Below are positions 9,975 to 19,809 of a stretch of 64,000 bases of DNA, piece by piece. Each line of letters begins with the position of its first letter. The first letter of the stretch is position 1. The DNA comes from CAVWDU01 sp963840725 (GTDB lineage Bacteria > Pseudomonadota > Gammaproteobacteria > Pseudomonadales > Halieaceae). A program made the position numbers and the translations under genes. The DNA lies in NCBI GenBank assembly GCA_963840725.1, contig CAWIZY010000018.1, positions 248,001 to 312,000 of the forward strand, in the 5' to 3' direction. Below the pieces are notes generated by a model, which worked only from the letters and a program-made list of their open reading frames with translations, was not told where the DNA came from and did not search any database.

Positions 9975-12646
9975 GCCTCACTGACAATCCGGTTAAGAAC
10001 ATAGGTAAGTACGCCACCCGCGCGGTAATATTCGACCTCCACTGCAGTATCCAGCCGTGACTGCAAGGTGATTTCCCGCTGTTCTCCCGAAGGGTAGTGC
10101 ACAACCGCCTGCACCAACTGTTTCGGCGTCAGCGGTTCGTCCAGGCCCAGAATATCAAAGGTCTCGTCACCACCGAGCTCCAGCGTTCGGCGGCTTTCGC
10201 CGGGCATAAACTGCAGCGGCAAGACACCCATACCGACGAGATTGGAACGGTGGATTCGCTCAAAGCTCTCTACGATAACCGCTTTCACACCCAGCAGCAG
10301 TGTACCTTTGGCTGCCCAGTCTCGACTGGATCCCGTGCCGTATTCCGCACCGGCGACCACGACGGTCGATCGGCCCTCTGCCTGATAAGCCATGGCGGCA
10401 TCGTAGATGAACATGGGCTTGTCCTGCCCCTGCAGGCGGGTATAACCCCCCTCAAGAGTCGGGGTCATCTCGTTGCGAATACGGATGTTGCCGAAAGTGC
10501 CGCGCATCATGATCTCGTGATTGCCGCGGCGAGATCCATAGGAGTTAAATTCCTTTTCCTCCACCCCCGCTGCGCGCAGAAAATCTGCCGCGGGGCTGTC
10601 TCCCGGGATAGCGCCTGCCGGTGATATGTGGTCCGTGGTGACCGAGTCGCCCAGCATCGCCAACATCGGCGCCCCCACGATATTGGCCTGGTTGCCCTGG
10701 TATTGGGGCTCAAAGAACGGCGGTAGCTGGATGTAGGTTGAGTCTGCGGAAAACGCATAGGTTGCGTCGTCACTGGTGGCGATCGACTTCCAACTCTCAT
10801 CCCCTTCGAACACTGAGGCGTACTCCCGGTTGAACATGCTGTTGTCTATCGTCTGCATCAGCGAGGCGATCTCATTATTGCTGGGCCAGATGTCTTTCAG
10901 GTACACCGGCTGCCCCTGGGAATCTTCCCCGATCGGCTCACGGCTGAGATCAATGCGGGTAGTGCCTGCCAGTGAATAAGCGACGACCAAGGGGGGCGAG
11001 GCCAGCCAGTTCGCCTTGACCAGCGGATGAATCCGGCCCTCGAAATTGCGGTTGCCGGACAGCACTGAGCACGCCACCAGGTCGTTGCTCTCGATGGCCT
11101 GGGCAACGTTATCGGGCAGGGGCCCCGAATTGCCGATGCAGGTGGTGCAGCCATAGCCGACCAGATTAAAGCCCAGCTCATCCAATGAATCCTGTAGGCC
11201 GGCTTTCTCGAGGTATTCGGTAACCACCCGTGACCCAGGGGCCAGGGATGACTTTACCCAGGGTTTACGTTGCAAGCCCCTGGCGAGGGCCTTTTTGGCA
11301 ACCAGTCCGGCGCCGATCATAACGGCCGGGTTTGATGTGTTGGTGCAGGAAGTAATGGCGGCGATCACCACGTCACCGTGGTGCATGGTTTCGTCGGAGT
11401 CCGCCAGGGGGTACTGGGTATCCATCTGCGCGGCCTTGCCATCCAACTCGATGAATTTATCGATGGCGGCATTGAGTTCGCGCATCGGAACCCGGTCCTG
11501 TGGGCGTTTTGGGCCGGCCAGGTTGGGTTCCACGGTAGACATGTCCAGGTGCAATCGAGCGGCGAAGTCCGGCACCTGATAGTTTTCGTCCCGCCACATT
11601 CCCTGGGCCTTGCAATAGGCCTCAACCAGCGCAATGGTGTCCTCGTCGCGCCCGCTGAGGCGCAGATACTGCACGGTTTGCTTGTCAATGGGGAAAAAGC
11701 CGCAGGTGGCCCCGTACTCTGGCGCCATATTGGCAATGGTCGCCCGGTCCGCCAGGGGTAACTGATCCAATCCACTGCCGAAAAATTCAACAAACTTGCC
11801 GACCACCCCGTGCTCTCGCAGCATCTCCACGACCCGCAGCACCAGGTCAGTTGCGGTGATCCCCTCCTGTAATTGCCCGGTTAACTCAAAGCCCACGACG
11901 TCGGGTATAAGCATCGAAATGGGCTGGCCCAGCATGGCCGCCTCAGCCTCGATCCCGCCCACTCCCCATCCTAGTACGCCCAGCCCATTGATCATGGTGG
12001 TGTGGCTGTCAGTACCTACCAGTGTATCGGGGTAGGCGATGAGCTGATCGCCTTGCCCCTGGTGCCAAATCGCCTGTGCCAGATACTCGAGATTGACCTG
12101 ATGGCAGATTCCCGTGCCTGGCGGCACAACCCGAAAATCGTCGAACGCCCCCTGGCCCCATTTGAGAAACTGGTAGCGCTCGAGATTACGCTGCATTTCA
12201 ATCGCCACGTTTTGGTCGAATGCATCGGCGGTCGCAAAGTTGTCGATGCTGACCGAGTGATCGATTACCAGGTCGACAGGCGACAGTGGGTTGATTTTTT
12301 CCGGGTCTATGCCTCGCGCGGCGAGGGCGGCGCGCATTGCCGACAGATCGACCACGGCGGGCACGCCAGTAAAATCCTGCATCAATACGCGGGCGGGATG
12401 ATAGGCGATTTCCTGTGCACTGCCCTTGCCGGCGCTGCCTGCCAATACGTGTATATCGTCAGGAGTGCAGACCAGTCCATCCTCGTGCCGCAACAGGTTT
12501 TCCAGCAGAATCTTACTGGTTATGGGCAGTCTGGCAACGCTGGCGTGGCCCGCCAAATCGCCTCCATTGACGGCAAAATAGCGGTAGCTCTTCCCGTTGA
12601 CTTCAAGCGTGGACTCGGTGTTGAAACTGTTGCTGGCTGATGCCAT
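9971..12646 (-). CDS. acnA: Aconitate hydratase A
   Basis: An 891-aa aconitase converting citrate to isocitrate with a [4Fe-4S] cluster. Cluster Cys are visible in TSCTNTSNPAVMIGAGL and in GYGCTTCIGNSGPL. QDFTGVPAVVDL, TDSHTTMINGLGVLGWGVGGIEAEA, SVTTDHISPAGAI and YGSRRGNHEIMMRGTF are classic AcnA/IRP1-type blocks. The start is preceded by GGAGAGCC. It is first gene of a two-gene operon with fumC, so two consecutive hydration steps of the TCA cycle are co-expressed. Upstream is a 410-bp gene-free stretch. Confidence 0.96.
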   Translation of the reverse strand: MASASNSFNTESTLEVNGKSYRYFAVNGGDLAGHASVARLPITSKILLENLLRHEDGLVCTPDDIHVLAGSAGKGSAQEIAYHPARVLMQDFTGVPAVVDLSAMRAALAARGIDPEKINPLSPVDLVIDHSVSIDNFATADAFDQNVAIEMQRNLERYQFLKWGQGAFDDFRVVPPGTGICHQVNLEYLAQAIWHQGQGDQLIAYPDTLVGTDSHTTMINGLGVLGWGVGGIEAEAAMLGQPISMLIPDVVGFELTGQLQEGITATDLVLRVVEMLREHGVVGKFVEFFGSGLDQLPLADRATIANMAPEYGATCGFFPIDKQTVQYLRLSGRDEDTIALVEAYCKAQGMWRDENYQVPDFAARLHLDMSTVEPNLAGPKRPQDRVPMRELNAAIDKFIELDGKAAQMDTQYPLADSDETMHHGDVVIAAITSCTNTSNPAVMIGAGLVAKKALARGLQRKPWVKSSLAPGSRVVTEYLEKAGLQDSLDELGFNLVGYGCTTCIGNSGPLPDNVAQAIESNDLVACSVLSGNRNFEGRIHPLVKANWLASPPLVVAYSLAGTTRIDLSREPIGEDSQGQPVYLKDIWPSNNEIASLMQTIDNSMFNREYASVFEGDESWKSIATSDDATYAFSADSTYIQLPPFFEPQYQGNQANIVGAPMLAMLGDSVTTDHISPAGAIPGDSPAADFLRAAGVEEKEFNSYGSRRGNHEIMMRGTFGNIRIRNEMTPTLEGGYTRLQGQDKPMFIYDAAMAYQAEGRSTVVVAGAEYGTGSSRDWAAKGTLLLGVKAVIVESFERIHRSNLVGMGVLPLQFMPGESRRTLELGGDETFDILGLDEPLTPKQLVQAVVHYPSGEQREITLQSRLDTAVEVEYYRAGGVLTYVLNRIVSEA

Positions 12647-13056
12647 GAAGGCTCTCCTTCATCAGTGACAAATAGTGACGCGGAAGGCGGGATCAACAGC
12701 ATCGCTGTTGCTTGTGCTCGCACGGGTAACCGCCGCGCCAGCAGCGCTGACATTGGCCTGTTGACCTTGTCGCGATCCCGGGCTGCGATGGCCCTAGCCG
12801 CCGCTAGATGGGTTAGTCTGGCATAGTTTCGGGTAGGAAAACAGGCAGTATCTGCGCGGTTATTGCCAGCACTCGGCCAGCTGGCCCGGCTGTGATAGCC
12901 TTGCGCAATGGGCCGCCGATCCGCTGCTGTGCAGTTGCTCTGACGAATGAAGGCCATAGGCCCCCAGAACAACCCGGTCGCGAAACACCCGGCGCTGTAT
13001 TTTGAGCGCCGGCGCGGTATCGTCCACGAATGGCATCGAAGCGGAGAAAAGACCAG
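12647..13056. other. Divergent intergenic region upstream of acnA
   Basis: Control region between acnA (minus) and the TonB-C/TPR gene (plus). Short reading frames exist on both strands but none has recognisable protein character. I see no clear palindrome or riboswitch-like structure. Confidence 0.45.
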
Positions 13057-14085
13057 ATGCTCAAACGAAAAGCCTCGAGACTCTATGCACTGCTGTGCAC
13101 AATACTGTTCGCGTTGCCATCGACGTCGGCGACCATAGCCAGATTTGAGGACGCCCAGTTGCGGGAGAATGCCGCGCTGGTGTATCCGCCCGCCAAGTAC
13201 GAATCCGGCCATGAAGGCTGGGCAGTGCTCAGTTACGTGGTGACCCGTGAGGGCAGTGTGGTAGATCCGCTGATAGAGGACTCCAGTGGAGTCGCCGCCT
13301 TTGACAAGGCAGCGCTGGACTCCGTCTCCCGGCTGCGTTACACACCTGCCACCATTGACGGTGAGCCCACCGAGCGCTGTTTCACCCAGCAGAAGATCAC
13401 CTTCCAGATACCCCCCGATCGCTATCACGTGGCCAGGAAGTTCGAAAACCGCCTGACGACGGTGACGCGATTGACGGAAGCAAAAAAGTTCGACAAAGCG
13501 AGCGCGGAACTTGCGCCCCTGGCCGTCGACTACCCCAAAAACCTCTATGAAGATGCGCGTTTCTGGCTGGCGGATGCCAGTCTACTGCGCGCTCAAGGTA
13601 ATCTGGAGGGCGAGATCCGCAGTCTGCGCAGGGCCATTGCCTATCAGGGCATCTATCTCCCCGACACACTCTACAGCAAGGCGTTGGAGCGGCTATACAA
13701 CGTGGAAACCCAGACCGGCAGGCTGGTAGATGCACTGGCAACCAGCGATCGACTGGCCGAGCTGGGAGCACCCCGGGACGGTGTGGCCGAAATTCTCGCT
13801 CATGCCGCGCAAAGCCGCAATAAACTGGAGGATCTGTCGTTCTTTTCGACACCGCGCAAAATTACTGCCAGTGGAAGAGCCCGGCACCCGCTATTACGCA
13901 GGAAGTTTTCTTTTCTGGTGGAATCCGGTCAGTTGAGTGACTTTGAGCTGCGTTGCACCGCGCACCGCTCTGCCCTGGCTATTAAACCCGAGGCTGCGTG
14001 GACGGTACCCGCGGACTGGGGGGATTGCGTTGTTTATGTGGCGGGCGAGGCGGGCACTGTATTTTATGTCAACGAAATGCGTTAG
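13057..14085 (+). CDS. Secreted TonB-C-domain protein with TPR-like helices
   Basis: A 342-aa protein with a signal peptide (LYALLCTILFALPSTSA). Residues about 40-120 read as a TonB C-terminal domain: PPAKYESGHEGWAVLSYVVTREGSVVDP, then AAFDKAALDSVSRLRYTPATIDGEP, the usual YPxxA...G.V.v.f.V...G.v.d and fd.aAl.al..wry.Pa pattern. The middle is helical and TPR-like (ASAELAPLAVDYPKNLYEDARFWLADA). It lacks the long proline-rich periplasm-spanning arm and does not keep the N-terminal helix as anchor, so it is probably not a classical energy transducer. Start chosen at 13057 because GCGGAG lies about 10 bases upstream; a frame start at 13030 adds only a charged tail. Confidence 0.7.
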   Translation: MLKRKASRLYALLCTILFALPSTSATIARFEDAQLRENAALVYPPAKYESGHEGWAVLSYVVTREGSVVDPLIEDSSGVAAFDKAALDSVSRLRYTPATIDGEPTERCFTQQKITFQIPPDRYHVARKFENRLTTVTRLTEAKKFDKASAELAPLAVDYPKNLYEDARFWLADASLLRAQGNLEGEIRSLRRAIAYQGIYLPDTLYSKALERLYNVETQTGRLVDALATSDRLAELGAPRDGVAEILAHAAQSRNKLEDLSFFSTPRKITASGRARHPLLRRKFSFLVESGQLSDFELRCTAHRSALAIKPEAAWTVPADWGDCVVYVAGEAGTVFYVNEMR

Positions 14086-14148
14086 CTCACTCCCGCAGCT
14101 CAGCTTCGCTGGGGTGCCTGATGGCCTGCACGGTTGCGCAGCTTTTTG

Positions 14149-16015
14149 ATGGTCAGTCTGAGTCGGTACCTTCCTCTCGCAGGGCTCTGGTGGTTGCTGG
14201 TCATCGCGCTGTCGGGGCTGGCCTGTCAGCGCGGGGAGCTGTGGCTGGTCATCGCCGTGGCGCTGCTTGTTGCTGCTCCGGTATTGATGGCGGCCCTCTA
14301 CACGGCAACGGCGGAGCTGATCCACCGCAGCAGTCTGTTTCAGCGTGGTGGCGTGCTCAGGAGCATCACTGCGAGTCGGTTGCTGTCCACCGTAGGGTGG
14401 ACTCTCTGGGCGTTGTTTTTCGGATTTTTTACGGTCTTCTGGTTACATGCCCTGACCTTGCTCGAGTCGACGCTACTGGTGGTTTCGATGGCGGTCTTTC
14501 CATTGTTTTTCAATCGTGTATTGCTGCTCACCCAGTCCGAGATGCGGGCCTTTTACGCCCATGCGGCAGCCTTGAAACTCAGCCGTTTGCTTTACGCCCT
14601 GTTGATGACACCACTCTATTTGCTGCTGTTGCACTTTCTGGCGGCACCGCTGCCCGAGGGTCCATTGGCACCGCGATTGGAGACCATCGCGGAGGTGCCC
14701 TTGACTGGCGGCCACAGCCTACTGATTCAGCTTATGGTCAAATTATTTGACTATCTACGCGCGCTACAGAACTTTCTGCTTGCGGCCCCGGAGGCGGGGT
14801 CTGCTGTGCAATGGCTGGCTTTGGTGGTTGTGGCCTTCGGTCTGTTCTATAACGCAGCTCTGTTGACCTCCGGGTTTCTGGTGTCGCCGGTGGAATACCG
14901 TCGGGTCTTTGCGCCCGTAGCGGCGACTGATGATCCGGGTCCGGCCTCGACGGCTGTGGTGGCCATGGTGGCGGCTGTCACGACCATCGTTGTAGTGTTC
15001 CTGGTGTTGCCCGGGGTAGCCGGCGTGGAATATAGCCTGAAGCATCGCTATGCGACGCAGGATATTGTCGCCAATGCCGAGCGAATCACCGTGCAGTACG
15101 CGGAGCGGATCGACGGCCAGTTGTACCGCGTCGGCACCCTGGATGAGATTCAGCGTACGGCCGCCGCTGTGCTGCAGGAACAAGAGGCTCTGTTGGCAGA
15201 GATTAGAGACCAGAGCCGGCGGGCGTTTGCGCAAATGCGGCGCAACGTCGACGTCTATCTGGACCGCTACTATAGCCTTCCAGCAGAGTACCTGAGGATA
15301 GCCAGTGCCCTTAGCGGGCGACTGGAGGCAGTGATAGCCGATGAACTCACGGAAGCGTTGATGACCGGCGATGCCATCGCTGCTCTCGACAGCCGGGTGC
15401 GTGACGCGCTGGAAAAGGCCCCGCAATTGCGCCAGCGGTATGAATCAGAGTTGGTCGCTATTCTTGAGCGACAGCGCATTGAGGCACCCAGCGGGCCGCT
15501 GGCGGTTACGGACGGTTCGTCGGGGATGTCTCCCCTGTCCATGACCCGGCCCGGGGCCGGCCTGATGGAATTTGAACAACGCATGGCGTTGTCCGGGGTG
15601 TCTGCAATCGGTGGATTGATTGCTGCCAAAACCGTGTCCAAAGTCGCGGCCAAGGGCGCTATAAAAATGGCAGCGAAGGGGTTCGGGAAGATTGCGGCTA
15701 CTAAAGTGGCGGCGGGCCCTGCGGGTGCAGCTGTGGGCGCGGTAGTGGGCTCAATGGTGCCGGTAGCGGGCACCCTGGTGGGATCCGTTATCGGTTTTAC
15801 TGTCGGCGTCGCTCTGGGTATCTCGGTTGACGCACTGCTGCTGGAACTGGAAGAGTTTTACGCCAGAGAGGACTTCAAAGCGCAGATACTGCAATCTATC
15901 GATGAGCAGGAGCGGGAGTTTGAATCGCTGTTTGCCGCTGCCGATCAGCCTGCCACGAATCCCCCGCCCGCCGCCCGCCACGAACCCGCCTGTCACGAAC
16001 CGGGAAGAGGGCTAG
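14149..16015 (+). CDS. Multi-pass membrane protein of unknown function, probable frameshift near its 3' end
   Basis: About 620 aa: roughly six membrane helices in the first 300 residues (LWWLLVIALSGLA, LWALFFGFFTVFWLHALTLL and others), a long charged helical region (about 310-460), then a glycine/alanine-rich hairpin-like hydrophobic stretch (GAAVGAVVGSMVPVAGTLVG) and an acidic tail. I do not recognise the family. As written, the frame runs past 16015 and overlaps the next gene by about 300 bp with composition-like sequence. Dropping one base in the CCCCCGCCCGCCGCCCGCC tract (15961-15979) gives PATNPPPA followed by PATNPPVTNREEG and a stop at 16013-16015, 33 bp before the next ATG. I therefore infer a +1 indel. 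Start ATG 14149 has a weak ribosome-binding site. Confidence 0.6.
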
Positions 16016-16048
16016 TTCACAGTGGTTGTGAGGGCAAACAGCAGACGC

Positions 16049-16846
16049 ATGAGGTGGCAATGGCTAGCGACGATATCGCTGGCATTGACCTTGATGGCAG
16101 GCTGCGCCGTGCCCAGGGTTGGCCAACCTGTCCCCGACGCGGCTCCGGGAGAGCAAAATCCTGCAGTAGCCCCCGGGCCAGCCGGCGGTCTGCAACAAAA
16201 TCAGGAAACAACCCTGGCGCTGCTGGGCGCCACCGGCATGGTGGGCGGCCACCTGCTGGAGCAGGCCCTGGACAGAGGTTTCAAGGTGCGGGCTCTGGCG
16301 CGCACGCCGGCCAAGCTCGCTCGATTTGAGGGTCGCGTAGACATCGTCAGTGGCGATGCCCGTGACCCGGCTGTCCTGCTGCGGCTCATGCAAGGTGTTG
16401 ATCTTGTCATCAGTGCACTGGGGCCGGTGCGGGCGGATGGCGATGCTGCCGCCTCTCTAAGCACGATTGTAGCCGGCCATATGGCGCAGCTGATGCCGGA
16501 GTTGGGCATTCGGCGCTATTTGGTAGTGTCTGGGGGGGCTGTCAGTACCCCTGGTGATCGTCGCGATGTGTTGGGCTGGACGATTCGTAAACTGGCGCAG
16601 CTGGCCTATTACGGCACGGTACAAGACAAGCAGGCGGAGTATGAGGTACTGGCAAACAGCAGCCTGGACTGGACCCTGGTACGCTGCCCCGTGATCGATG
16701 ACGAGCCCTATGAACACCCCCCTTTGGTCAGTTTGGACACGCCGCCTGCATTCCGGCTGCGGGCTGGTGAATTGGCCAGTTTTTTACTGGACCAGAGTGT
16801 TGAGCACGACTATAAGCAGCGTGCGCCCTTTCTGGGGAGTCAATGA
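16049..16846 (+). CDS. NAD(P)-binding SDR-like (NmrA/atypical SDR) protein with lipobox
   Basis: A 265-aa protein. Residues about 60-265 form an atypical short-chain dehydrogenase/NmrA-like Rossmann fold: LALLGATGMVGGHLLEQALDRGFKVRALAR (GxxGxxG dinucleotide motif), VDIVSGDARDP, VDLVISALGPV, YLVVSGGAVS and DWTLVRCPVIDDEPY. The N-terminus is MRWQWLATISLALTLMAGC, a lipoprotein signal with lipobox LMAGC, followed by a Pro/Ala/Gly linker. A Rossmann protein behind a lipobox is unusual because NAD(P)H is scarce in the periplasm. Start is ATG 16049; a GTG at 16022 in the same frame would lengthen the n-region. It follows the membrane protein closely and may be cotranscribed. Function unknown. Confidence 0.65.
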   Translation: MRWQWLATISLALTLMAGCAVPRVGQPVPDAAPGEQNPAVAPGPAGGLQQNQETTLALLGATGMVGGHLLEQALDRGFKVRALARTPAKLARFEGRVDIVSGDARDPAVLLRLMQGVDLVISALGPVRADGDAAASLSTIVAGHMAQLMPELGIRRYLVVSGGAVSTPGDRRDVLGWTIRKLAQLAYYGTVQDKQAEYEVLANSSLDWTLVRCPVIDDEPYEHPPLVSLDTPPAFRLRAGELASFLLDQSVEHDYKQRAPFLGSQ

Positions 16847-16973
16847 CCGTGGGTCCACTGCGGCAGCCAGCGCCCGCGAACGCAGGCCAGTTGTTACCGA
16901 CACTGTTCAGAACGTTATAATCACGCGCTCAGTTAATCAGACCCGTCCATTCAACCAGGAAGAGTGTGAAGCC

Positions 16974-18017
16974 ATGTCAAAAATGCTTGAAGACCCCCGT
17001 ATTGATCCGAGAATCAAAGCGACCATGGATCTAATGCCGGCCGTACCGCTAAGCGATGTCGCATCCCGGCAGGCGGCTCTCGATGAAGCCAACACACCGG
17101 CGGCGATCGCCCAGCGGGAGCAGCTTGAAGGCCTGTTCGACATGCTGGACAACGACGACCTTGCGCCCAGTCAGGGTCTCGATGTCAGTACCCGGGAATT
17201 CACTTCCAGCCCGGATGGCAACACCATTAAGCTGCAGTTCATCAGGCCCCAGACCCTGGAGCCGGTCCCCTGTGTGTACTACATTCACGGGGGTGGAATG
17301 CAGTCCATGTCGTGTTTCAATGGTCTTTACCGCAGTTGGGGGCGGATCATCGCCCGGCAGGGTGTTGCGGTGGCGATGGTCGATTTTCGCAACTGCCTCA
17401 CGCCCTCGTCGGCGCCAGAGGTGTTGCCGTTTCCCGCGGGACTCAATGACTGTGTATCGGGGCTCAAATGGTTGGTTGCAGAAGCGGCCACGCTCAACAT
17501 TGATCCGCAACGGATTGTGGTGGCGGGGGAGAGCGGTGGCGGCAATCTTACCTTGGCAACCGGCCTGAAACTGAATCGTGATGGCGATATCGGGCTGATC
17601 AGTGGTCTCTACGCCCTGTGTCCCTATATCGCGGGCAGCTGGCCCCAGGAAAGGTATCCCTCGTCAGTGGAGAACAACGGGCTGCTGCTCGATCTGCATA
17701 ACAACCGCGGTGCAATGGCATACGGCATTGAGGAGTTCAACAACGGCAACCCGCTGGCATGGCCGGGCTTTGCCACCGAGGAGGATGTGGCGGGTCTGCC
17801 TCCCAGTGTTATCAGTGTCAACGAGTGTGACCCCTTGCGTGATGAGGGCATCGCTTTTTACCGCTTATTGCTCAAGGCCGGTGTGCCGGCGCGATGTCGC
17901 CAGGTGATGGGTACCATTCACGGCACAGAGATATTTGCCATGGCCTGCCCGGACATCAGCCGTGAAACAGCCGCCAGTATTGCGCAGTTCTGTCGCGACT
18001 CCGCCACCCAGGGATGA
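16974..18017 (+). CDS. Alpha/beta hydrolase of the hormone-sensitive-lipase family
   Basis: A 347-aa cytoplasmic esterase/lipase. It shows the oxyanion motif HGGGM (after CVYYI), the nucleophile elbow GESGGGN with the catalytic Ser, the acid in VNECDPLRDEG and the His in GTIHGTE. These are the order and spacing of HSL/bacterial family IV esterases. The frame opens well upstream, inside the previous gene, but the ATG at 16974 preceded by AGGAAGAG starts the family-like sequence MSKMLEDPRIDPRIKATMD. Likely acts on short-chain or bulky carboxyl esters; the specific substrate is not evident. Confidence 0.85.
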   Translation: MSKMLEDPRIDPRIKATMDLMPAVPLSDVASRQAALDEANTPAAIAQREQLEGLFDMLDNDDLAPSQGLDVSTREFTSSPDGNTIKLQFIRPQTLEPVPCVYYIHGGGMQSMSCFNGLYRSWGRIIARQGVAVAMVDFRNCLTPSSAPEVLPFPAGLNDCVSGLKWLVAEAATLNIDPQRIVVAGESGGGNLTLATGLKLNRDGDIGLISGLYALCPYIAGSWPQERYPSSVENNGLLLDLHNNRGAMAYGIEEFNNGNPLAWPGFATEEDVAGLPPSVISVNECDPLRDEGIAFYRLLLKAGVPARCRQVMGTIHGTEIFAMACPDISRETAASIAQFCRDSATQG

Positions 18018-18024
18018 CGTTGCT

Positions 18025-18582
18025 TCAGGCCTGGCGCTCGTCATCAAGCACCATTGGCAGTTGCTTGGCGGTGTCCTGGGCCTGAATAATCATCGGTGAC
18101 TGGCGCTTTTTCAGGCTGGTGAAATCTTGCTTGACGCGTGCCAGGTAGCCTGCCAGGGCGCCTCCCCCTGTTGCCAGTGTGAGCAGGCCCAGCGACAGAA
18201 ACTGGGTAAAGATCATTAGCACTCCGGCACCCATGATGGCGGCAAAAGCGGCTCCGACTTTAAAATTTGCCTTGGCATGGGCGCGGTTGGTCTGCTTGGT
18301 GATGTGCTCCTGGCTCTCCTTCATCAGTTGCGATTTCTCGCGCTCCGCATCGACCCGCAGAGATTCTCGCTCGCGGGCATAGTCTGCACGGACTTTCGCA
18401 ACGGCGTCCTTGCGTCCATGGCTGGCGATCGACGCAAACCAGAATCCCGTTACCAGACTGATGGTGATCGCGAGAGCGGAGATGGCCAGCAACAGCTCTG
18501 GGTCCTGGGTTTTCAGTGACGCGAAAACCAGTGCGGCGGTGGCCGCCTGCACAATGAAGATTCCCGGTAAATACTTGAGCAT
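18025..18582 (-). CDS. Membrane protein with central coiled coil, unknown function
   Basis: A 185-aa protein: two N-terminal membrane helices (FIVQAATAALVFASL, LLLAISALAITISLVTGFWFA), a charged heptad-rich coiled coil (about 55-100, DYARERESLRVDAEREKSQLMKE), then two more hydrophobic segments and a basic tail. I do not recognise the family. The frame extends upstream, but the ATG at 18582 has AGGTAA at good spacing. It converges with the esterase gene, only 7 bp away. Confidence 0.6.
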   Translation of the reverse strand: MLKYLPGIFIVQAATAALVFASLKTQDPELLLAISALAITISLVTGFWFASIASHGRKDAVAKVRADYARERESLRVDAEREKSQLMKESQEHITKQTNRAHAKANFKVGAAFAAIMGAGVLMIFTQFLSLGLLTLATGGGALAGYLARVKQDFTSLKKRQSPMIIQAQDTAKQLPMVLDDERQA

Positions 18583-18792
18583 TCTGTTACCTGTACCCGC
18601 TGGCAGTGTGCAGCCTTGTATTTGGACGCTGTCCCGAGACCGACGCTTACGGCGGTGCCGTTTGGGCTCGCGGAGGCGGACACGCGGTGTATTTTCCCTT
18701 AAGGGTTTGGCAATCACAAGCCCGACCCCAACCTGACTTGAGCCGGGCTGCGCAGACAGAGGCTGACTTTCCGGGAAACTGCAGCGCCCGGC

Positions 18793-19785
18793 TCAGGGCG
18801 CGCTGAGTGCGCGAGCGGCACGCTCGGCAGCGCGCTGACTACTCGTGCTTGATTGCATCATCCCACTGCGTATGGCCGCCAGCTGCGGTTCCACAGGTGT
18901 CAAGCGGGTGTTGTTTCCGGTTTGTTCCACCCCCAGCCGGGTCAGCAGAGCTGCGTAGTCGGGCATGCCACGCAGGCGCGCGTAGCGCCGGTAGAGTTGC
19001 GAGAACAGTTGACTGCCATGAGCCTGATCGAGGGCGCTGATCAGTTGCTCGGCATTGCCAGGTTCCGTTTGCTCCCGGCAGCATGCGACAAAACGTTCCA
19101 GCACCGTGTCCAGTGATAAACGGTTATTGCTATCCAGTCTTAACTGCATGTCGGCCTCGAGAAAAAAAGCGGTGCCACTCCAGTACACTCGCATATAGGA
19201 TCCCGTATCCCACATCGCAGCGCTGACCTCTTCGAGGGTCATGGCGTCGAACTGATCGTCTGCAAGGCCGCGCTGAAAACCCTCACTCAACTTCTGCCAC
19301 GCGAGTTGTGGCGTGAGTATGCCGACCCGAGCTCGCAGCAGGTTCTGGTAATATGTGGCAAGGCCTTCGGATAACCAGATACCTGAATCGCCCGGATAAG
19401 GGATGTACAGGTGCACAAGCTCGTGCACGGCAGTCCAGTCATCAATGAAAGCCCGCAGGGGAAACCCCGGGTTCAGGGAGAACCGAACGCCCTGGCGTGA
19501 ACCGCGAATCACTTGTGCGTAGGGGACCGCTCCCCGCCCACGATCAGACCGCTCCAGCACCACGCGGATTGGGCTGCGCGGCAAGTGGCCATAAAGCGTG
19601 GCTGCGGTGTAACTGGCATGGCGAAGCCAGCGTTGCAGCTTTACCCGCTCGGCATTAGTGTAGTGGCCTCGCCACTCCACCTGCAGTTCGCCGCCGGCAA
19701 CCTCCAGCGGCTGGCCATTGGCAAGAGAACAGAGCAGGCACAGGAACACCAGTGACAGTAGCGCAGAGGGTTTCAGAAATAACAT
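18793..19785 (-). CDS. Secreted gluzincin-type zinc metallopeptidase
   Basis: A 330-aa protein with signal peptide (ALLSLVFLCLLCSLANG). The zinc motif is HELVH (121-125), with the third ligand probably Glu140 in WLSEGLATYY; a His-Glu-x-x-His...Glu arrangement of the gluzincin (peptidase MA-like) clan. The rest is helical with no recognised family name. The frame continues upstream through the divergent L,D-transpeptidase gene, but family-like sequence and the signal peptide begin at the ATG at 19785. Predicted periplasmic or outer-membrane-associated; substrate unknown. Confidence 0.72.
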   Translation of the reverse strand: MLFLKPSALLSLVFLCLLCSLANGQPLEVAGGELQVEWRGHYTNAERVKLQRWLRHASYTAATLYGHLPRSPIRVVLERSDRGRGAVPYAQVIRGSRQGVRFSLNPGFPLRAFIDDWTAVHELVHLYIPYPGDSGIWLSEGLATYYQNLLRARVGILTPQLAWQKLSEGFQRGLADDQFDAMTLEEVSAAMWDTGSYMRVYWSGTAFFLEADMQLRLDSNNRLSLDTVLERFVACCREQTEPGNAEQLISALDQAHGSQLFSQLYRRYARLRGMPDYAALLTRLGVEQTGNNTRLTPVEPQLAAIRSGMMQSSTSSQRAAERAARALSAP

Positions 19786-19809
19786 GATTGAAGTGTACGG
19801 GAACAGGGG

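Noticed and set aside
10097..10624. Frame opposite acnA
   Set aside because: Composition-driven mirror of acnA, no recognisable domain.
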